DNA of 9,259 nucleotides from Verrucomicrobia bacterium TMED44. GTDB taxonomy: Bacteria; Verrucomicrobiota; Verrucomicrobiia; Opitutales; Seribacteraceae. The stretch spans positions 31,052-40,310 of the forward strand of contig NHCX01000103.1 in the NCBI GenBank assembly GCA_002168015.1, in the 5' to 3' direction. Within the stretch, counting starts at the first letter, position 1. Every line of letters starts with the position of its first letter. The translations under genes were made by a program, and so were the position numbers. The notes below the pieces were generated by a model that did not search any database, was not told where the DNA came from, and was given only the letters and a program-made list of their open reading frames with translations. Positions 4,523 to 9,259 of this stretch are shown here, one piece after another.

Positions 4523-7500
4523 CTACTCAGCCCAGGCAGCATCTCTCAAATCTAAAGCTACTTGATTTTGACCGTTACCTAGCTCGATCCCTTTAGACCA
4601 TACCACTCCCACTTGGCCAAGTGTTGATGCACCAACCAGAAAATAGCTACCAGCTTTCACTTTTTCAATATTTGCCTCTCCTAAGGAATTGGTCTTGATC
4701 CGTAATAAACTCTGGTTTGCAAGAGCATTTCGGATAGAGGCGGCAGCTCCAGGGAATCGATAACCACGTTGCACTGAACGTGCCCAATATTCAGCGTATG
4801 AACCAATACCTTCATTGGCAGGTATTCTTATTCTCGCATCTGCCATGATCTGATCTAGATCCCTTTCTACAAGAAAAAATTCGGTAAAACCAGCCGGACG
4901 GTTACGGTTATTCAAAAACTGTACATTCACACTCAAACTTAAGGTCGCAGCACCTTCAGGAATATTCTGAACCCCTCCAGTAGACGCCCTTGGTAAAGTA
5001 ACCGGGCGTTGCGATTGATTGATTGGGGGGGATGATTGGGGGACATTTCCTGAACTGAGTGGTAGGCTCGATACTGGATTCAATGTTGAATTTACAGGAA
5101 TTTTATTACCGATATTCTGATCTCGAGGCATAGAAACGGCTATCGTGCTGGAAGAATCCCCTCCCCTCCGTAAGATGCGAATTGCTTCACGGGCACCAAT
5201 CAGTGCTTTCTCCAATGACTGCATACGATTTCGGGCACTTGACAGTTCATCGTTTAGAAGCTCAACCTTCATTGCCGAAGAACGCCCGCGATCCAAAACC
5301 TCCTGCTTAATCTTTCGTGCATCGGCAAGTTCCTTCGTTAAATTAGCGACTTGCGTACGTTCTTGATCAAGTTGAATTTGGGCAGACATATTTTTTTGGT
5401 TCAAATCTCTTATCTTTTGATCAAGTAGTGCACGGTCTGGGTCAGGACGGTTAGTCATGGAAACAAGTTGCGACTGAAGTTTTTGATTTTCTAATCGTAA
5501 ATCATTTAGTTCAGCAATTTGTTCATTTGAAAAAGAAGGAGGAGAAGGTAATGCGGAGGGTGGTATTGGGGAGGGTGAAGGCGCTAAGGGTGAGGGCGTA
5601 GTTAAACTTGGTAATCTTGCAGGCATATTTCGAAGTTCAGATTGCGTATTTCGTAATTGCTCCTCTAAACCTCTGGACCGTTCCTCAGCAAAAGCAAGTT
5701 GTTGCTTCACTGTATCCACATCGTATTTAGACTGGTTAGAGATATCTTGTGCATTCTGAAGCATGCCTTCTAATCTTATAATTTGAGCCTTCAATGCGGC
5801 ACTATCTGCGGTTAAACCAGGTATGCCCGCCTGTGCTTGGGCAAGTTCTTCACGAAGGTCGGTTAGTCTATTGTCTTTCACACCAATTTGGACGGACAAA
5901 TTCGCATTTTCATTGCTTAGACTATTGATACGGTTTTGTAAGGCATTGTTCTTTTGATCAGCCTGACTACGAGCCGCTGTTAAAGAAATGTTTCTAAGTC
6001 TAGCATTTTCATTCTCAAGCGAAGACACTTGATCTTTAATTCGACCAAATTCCTCCATTGCATTTTTGAATTCAACATTCAACTTTTGAGAATCCTCACG
6101 ACTTAATTCTAGCTTTCTCTGTAAATCCGCAACCAGAGGGTCTTCCAAATTTCTAGCGTTTAGTAAATCCTGCTGAAGAAGACGCATCTCATCTTGCAAA
6201 ACTTGAAGCTCTTCTTTTTTGGCCAAATCATCGCTAGGATCAACTGTCGGTTGATTGGCAAGCTCTTGCTTCAGAGAAGCAATTTCAATCTGTAGTTCTT
6301 GGTATCTAGGATCTTCCGTAACATCTACAGGTTCAGACTCTTGTTCACTAGCAACATTTAGAAGAGCCTCAGTTTCTTTTCTAAGTTCTTCGGATTGGCG
6401 CAGGGCGGCTGTAAGGTCATTGATTTTATCAAATGCTGCAAGTTCAGCATCTTTCGCTTTCTTAATAAGTTCTTCGTAGGGTTCAGAATCTGAAGTCGCT
6501 AGGGTAGTTTCTATGCGATTCATTCTTTTTCTAGTTTCATCAAGTTCAGCTTCCAATTCCAGACTCTCTGCTACAGCATTTTGAAGTTGCTCTTGTAAGG
6601 AAGTCACAACAGAGCTATCTGGCTTCGATAAGTTGGCATCCTTCTTGGCTTGGTCCAAAGAATTTCTCAAATCTGTAACTTCTTGATTTAACTTAGCAAT
6701 TTCAGCATCAGATTGTATAGGATCGATATTTTTGGATGAAGGAGTTGCTTGAATAATTTCTAATTCAGATTCCTTTAAAGCTAATTCCTCGATGGCTTTA
6801 CCAAGTTGTTCTTTAAGTGCGGCAATATTCTTATCCTTATTTATTATATCACTTCTTAAATTCTCTACATCGCCAGCTAAATCAGTATTCCCTTTATTTG
6901 GAGACAGGTTAGATTTTGAGATCAAGGCAATTGCTTTTTCTAGTCTTTGCTCAAGAGCAACCCTACCCTGTTCCTCTAACTCATTCTGTTGCCTTAATGA
7001 TTCAACTTCAAGTTGTGAAGAGACTAACTGTTCCTCTAACAGTTTTAAAGAATTCGGCATTGGGCTAGGTGCCTCGCTCGGAGGAGAAGTAATCACTTTA
7101 GACGATTCAAGATTAGCAATTTTTTCACCTGCTGTTTTGAAGTCAGCCAAGAGTTTAGATCTTTCGCTTTTTTCAATAGCTAATTGATCTTGCAGTTCTG
7201 CAACAGTATCTTCTGACAAAGCCAATTGTGACTCAAGTTTAAGCATAGCTTCTTCGTTTAATAAACCATCATTTGACTGGTCACCAATTAATTTACCTTC
7301 AAGTTCAGCTAATTTTTCCAAAGACTGAGTTAACTTATCCTGCAAAGATATTATTTTTTGTTGATTGCCTTGATCATTCGCATCATCCGCTTTTCCAAGA
7401 TCTACTGCAAGATCACCATTCTCTAAGTTTTCCAACCTTGCTGCCAACTCCTGAGCTTCACTTGTAATTTTATCTTTTTCCTCAAGGGCAATGGCCAATT

Positions 7501-9259
7501 CAGTCTCGACTAAAGTAAGTTCTTTAAAATTCTTTTCCTCAGAATCCTTTAACTTGGCTATCAATTCGCTATTTGCCTTGCGTAACTCATCAAGATCACT
7601 GGACCCACCCTGCTCCAAAGAATCCAACTTGGTAACAGCAGATGCTAATTCTTTCTCCAATAAATCAATGGTTCTGGTCTTTTCATCCTGCATCGATTCA
7701 AGCTGTGCACGCAGGTCTGCATTTTGTGCATTTGCCTCAAGTAATTCTTCTTCCACTGCGACAACAGCAGTGATACTTGAATCGTCCGAATTTTCCACTC
7801 TACTCTGTAATTTAGATATTTCTTTTTGGGAAGACTCCAAATCACGGTTCAGTTGGGCAACCATTTTTTTGGTTTCCAAAGAGGCACCTTTTCCCTCGTT
7901 ACGCATGATCATAAGCTCAGCTTCAAGGTCTGAAATTTGACCGATGAGCTTTCCTTTTTCTGCTTCAGTCGACTGAATTGTATTAATTTGGGTAGTCATT
8001 GCATCAGCCAGTTCAGCTTTCAAATTATCAACTTCCACATTGTAAGATTCAGCCTCCTCGAGGCTTTCTTTTAGGATTCGAATGGTGCCTAGTGCTTCCT
8101 GCAATTGAGAGACTGCCTGCCTCGTCTCAACAGAATCTCCTAACCCTGCAGTTTTCATTCGTGCAATCTCTTCTCGGGCTTTATCAAGTTCAGATTTCAA
8201 ATCCAAAACTAAGTCCTGCGATTCATCTGTTTGATTGACTAAATTTTCTTGTTCAGAAAGCAGTTTATTATGAGTCTCAACAAGTTGTTCCTCTAAGGCA
8301 GCAATTTGCAAAGCAGATTCCGCTTTCATCTTATCATTTTCCTCCCGTTCGAATACAAGTTCGACCTTTGCCTTATTTAATTCATCTCGTAATGATAAAA
8401 CAACTTCATCAGAGTTTATATTGTTCTTATTCTGAGCATCTTTCGTTTCGTCAAGCACCTGATTAAGATCCTGTAATTGACCTGCAATGACTTTCACGAC
8501 CTCAAGTTCTTCCTTGAGTTTTTGTTTCTCGTCTAGAACTAGATTAAGTTCTTCATCTTTTCCCTTAAGCTCAAGTTCTCTTCTCGATAATTGCTCAATT
8601 GCTCTTTTTTGCCTCAGAACAGCATTATCCAACTCTACCTTCAGTCCATCAATAACTTCGGAAGCTCGGGTCTGCTCCATCTCAAAACGTTGGGAAAGTT
8701 CCTGAATTCGATTTTCGGAATCCTCCAGATTTTGCTCCATTTCATTCACAAAAGGGATCGCGGGAAGTTTGCCAAGAGATGCTTCTCTCAGTGCCTCTTG
8801 GGCCATCTGGGCATCCTCCTCAAGAGATTGAATTGTATTGGCAAAATCAAACTCTCTCTTGGCCATTTGCATCTTGGTCTCGTCAAACTGACCTTTTGTC
8901 TTTACCAGTTCTATATTTGAGGATTTCAATTGATCCTCTAATTCCTGAACTTTCTCCGCTAGGGAATTCCTCTCCATTCGGTTTTCCTCTTTAGCCTTTA
9001 GCACCTCTTTCTTGGCAGCATTTAAGTCGAGTAGCAACTTATTCACATATGCAGGACTTGCAGATCTCGTTGGGGAATCTGCCACATCTTCCAACGAGCT
9101 TCTAAGCTGAAGTAATTGATTTTCTAAATCTTTCTTCTCTCCAAGCTCAACTTGCATACGAGCAATTTCGCCAAGAGCTTTCCTCAGCTCATCCTGTAGA
9201 TCCAGGAAATCACGGGAAGACGCCTCTACGGGTGCAGACTGAGCCATTCGTAGAGCATT
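4523..9259 (-). CDS. Giant coiled-coil protein with C-terminal beta-type domain (N-terminus may lie outside window)
   Basis: The first visible ATG (9247) gives 1574 residues, but the frame stays open through the last 12 bases (Asn-Ala-Leu-Arg) with no Shine-Dalgarno, so the true start may be further right. Residues 12-1205 are almost entirely heptad-type coiled coil, rich in Glu, Lys, Leu, Gln and Ala. Short hinges break the coil, for example near 58-65, 159-165, 368-372, 547-551, 720-732, 835-843, 971-980 and 998-1006. A Pro/Ser-rich linker (1208-1240) is followed by more coil (1241-1360), a second polar Pro/Ser/Asn linker (about 1366-1428) and a compact C-terminal domain (about 1433-1574). 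That domain has a TNSLGEANIEKVKAGSYFLV stretch typical of carboxypeptidase-regulatory or SpaA-like beta sandwiches. The protein has no cysteine, and its only tryptophans are in the last domain. No ATPase (SMC-type) motifs are present. A structural or envelope role, possibly exported, is inference; the specific function is unknown. Confidence 0.9.
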   Translation of the reverse strand, partial: NALRMAQSAPVEASSRDFLDLQDELRKALGEIARMQVELGEKKDLENQLLQLRSSLEDVADSPTRSASPAYVNKLLLDLNAAKKEVLKAKEENRMERNSLAEKVQELEDQLKSSNIELVKTKGQFDETKMQMAKREFDFANTIQSLEEDAQMAQEALREASLGKLPAIPFVNEMEQNLEDSENRIQELSQRFEMEQTRASEVIDGLKVELDNAVLRQKRAIEQLSRRELELKGKDEELNLVLDEKQKLKEELEVVKVIAGQLQDLNQVLDETKDAQNKNNINSDEVVLSLRDELNKAKVELVFEREENDKMKAESALQIAALEEQLVETHNKLLSEQENLVNQTDESQDLVLDLKSELDKAREEIARMKTAGLGDSVETRQAVSQLQEALGTIRILKESLEEAESYNVEVDNLKAELADAMTTQINTIQSTEAEKGKLIGQISDLEAELMIMRNEGKGASLETKKMVAQLNRDLESSQKEISKLQSRVENSDDSSITAVVAVEEELLEANAQNADLRAQLESMQDEKTRTIDLLEKELASAVTKLDSLEQGGSSDLDELRKANSELIAKLKDSEEKNFKELTLVETELAIALEEKDKITSEAQELAARLENLENGDLAVDLGKADDANDQGNQQKIISLQDKLTQSLEKLAELEGKLIGDQSNDGLLNEEAMLKLESQLALSEDTVAELQDQLAIEKSERSKLLADFKTAGEKIANLESSKVITSPPSEAPSPMPNSLKLLEEQLVSSQLEVESLRQQNELEEQGRVALEQRLEKAIALISKSNLSPNKGNTDLAGDVENLRSDIINKDKNIAALKEQLGKAIEELALKESELEIIQATPSSKNIDPIQSDAEIAKLNQEVTDLRNSLDQAKKDANLSKPDSSVVTSLQEQLQNAVAESLELEAELDETRKRMNRIETTLATSDSEPYEELIKKAKDAELAAFDKINDLTAALRQSEELRKETEALLNVASEQESEPVDVTEDPRYQELQIEIASLKQELANQPTVDPSDDLAKKEELQVLQDEMRLLQQDLLNARNLEDPLVADLQRKLELSREDSQKLNVEFKNAMEEFGRIKDQVSSLENENARLRNISLTAARSQADQKNNALQNRINSLSNENANLSVQIGVKDNRLTDLREELAQAQAGIPGLTADSAALKAQIIRLEGMLQNAQDISNQSKYDVDTVKQQLAFAEERSRGLEEQLRNTQSELRNMPARLPSLTTPSPLAPSPSPIPPSALPSPPSFSNEQIAELNDLRLENQKLQSQLVSMTNRPDPDRALLDQKIRDLNQKNMSAQIQLDQERTQVANLTKELADARKIKQEVLDRGRSSAMKVELLNDELSSARNRMQSLEKALIGAREAIRILRRGGDSSSTIAVSMPRDQNIGNKIPVNSTLNPVSSLPLSSGNVPQSSPPINQSQRPVTLPRASTGGVQNIPEGAATLSLSVNVQFLNNRNRPAGFTEFFLVERDLDQIMADARIRIPANEGIGSYAEYWARSVQRGYRFPGAAASIRNALANQSLLRIKTNSLGEANIEKVKAGSYFLVGASTLGQVGVVWSKGIELGNGQNQVALDLRDAAWAE
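7838..8158 (-). repeat. Pair of diverged 84-residue-spaced repeats inside the giant coiled-coil gene
   Basis: Residues 364-386 (bases 8158-8090) and 448-470 (7906-7838) share the pattern M-(K/R)-x-x-G-x-G-x-S-(V/L)-E-T-(K/R)-x-x-V-x-Q-L-x-x-x-L. The offset is exactly 84 residues, or twelve heptads. Sharing the Gly hinge and the Ser-x-Glu-Thr step goes beyond generic coiled-coil similarity. It suggests an old internal duplication, though the intervening sequence has diverged. Confidence 0.5.

Noticed and set aside
7026..7044. Perfect 7-bp inverted repeat AACTGTT/AACAGTT with a 5-base loop followed by T bases
   Set aside because: It lies in the middle of the giant coding region, is AT-rich, and arises from Leu/Glu/Gln codons; one such match is expected by chance in 9 kb.
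7491..7940. Longest plus-strand open frame opposite the giant coiled-coil gene (149 residues, Ser/Phe-rich)
   Set aside because: Ser-, Phe- and Leu-rich antisense frames are expected opposite Glu/Lys/Leu-rich coiled coil. The same holds for the other plus-strand frames in 4523-9247.
4523..9259. SMC, Rad50 or other chromosome-segregation ATPase identity for the giant protein
   Set aside because: No Walker A, signature or Walker B motif is visible, and the C-terminus is a beta-type domain rather than an ATPase half.

Overview
The window looks like part of a chromosome from a moderately AT-rich member of the Planctomycetes-Verrucomicrobia-Chlamydiae group, most likely Verrucomicrobiota. The best taxonomic clue is the protein at 2454-2867, which reads as a member of the Minf_1886 family, recalled as restricted to Verrucomicrobia and Planctomycetes. 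None of the visible gene starts has a recognisable Shine-Dalgarno sequence. The placement rests on remembered family distribution, not on a search. There are no rRNA or tRNA genes, CRISPR arrays, insertion sequences or phage structural genes.

Left part (1-2391): the C-terminal end of a YyaL/DUF255-type thioredoxin-domain protein runs off the left edge (1-405, +). It converges on a small ribbon-helix-helix-like protein (411-683, -). Next comes a complete class II fructose-1,6-bisphosphate aldolase with all active-site residues (791-1861, -). Upstream of the aldolase on the same strand is a protein joining an integrase-like N-terminal arm domain, a short coiled coil and an excisionase/MerR-like helix-turn-helix (1906-2391, -). 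A good sigma70-like promoter sits directly before the aldolase ATG and implies a leaderless or nearly leaderless message.

Middle (2454-4511): the Minf_1886-family gene (+) converges on a 71-residue zinc-ribbon protein with a C-terminal membrane anchor (-). That gene diverges from an exported Sel1-repeat protein (3183-4511, +), which begins with TTG.

Right part (4523-9259): half of the window is one reading frame on the minus strand, at least 1574 residues long and still open at the right edge. It encodes a huge coiled-coil protein with no cysteine. Its coils are broken by short Gly/Pro/Ser/Asp-rich hinges. Two Pro/Ser-rich linkers follow, then a compact C-terminal beta-type domain of about 140 residues that holds all the tryptophans. 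The true N-terminus, possibly with a signal peptide, probably lies outside the window.

The genes do not form one obvious pathway: aldolase is housekeeping glycolysis/gluconeogenesis and the rest are poorly characterised. The Sel1 protein and the giant coiled-coil protein converge and may both act outside the cytoplasm, but a functional link is only a guess. Three convergent pairs are separated by only 5, 7 and 11 bases. All intergenic gaps are under about 110 bases, so there is no long gene-free stretch.
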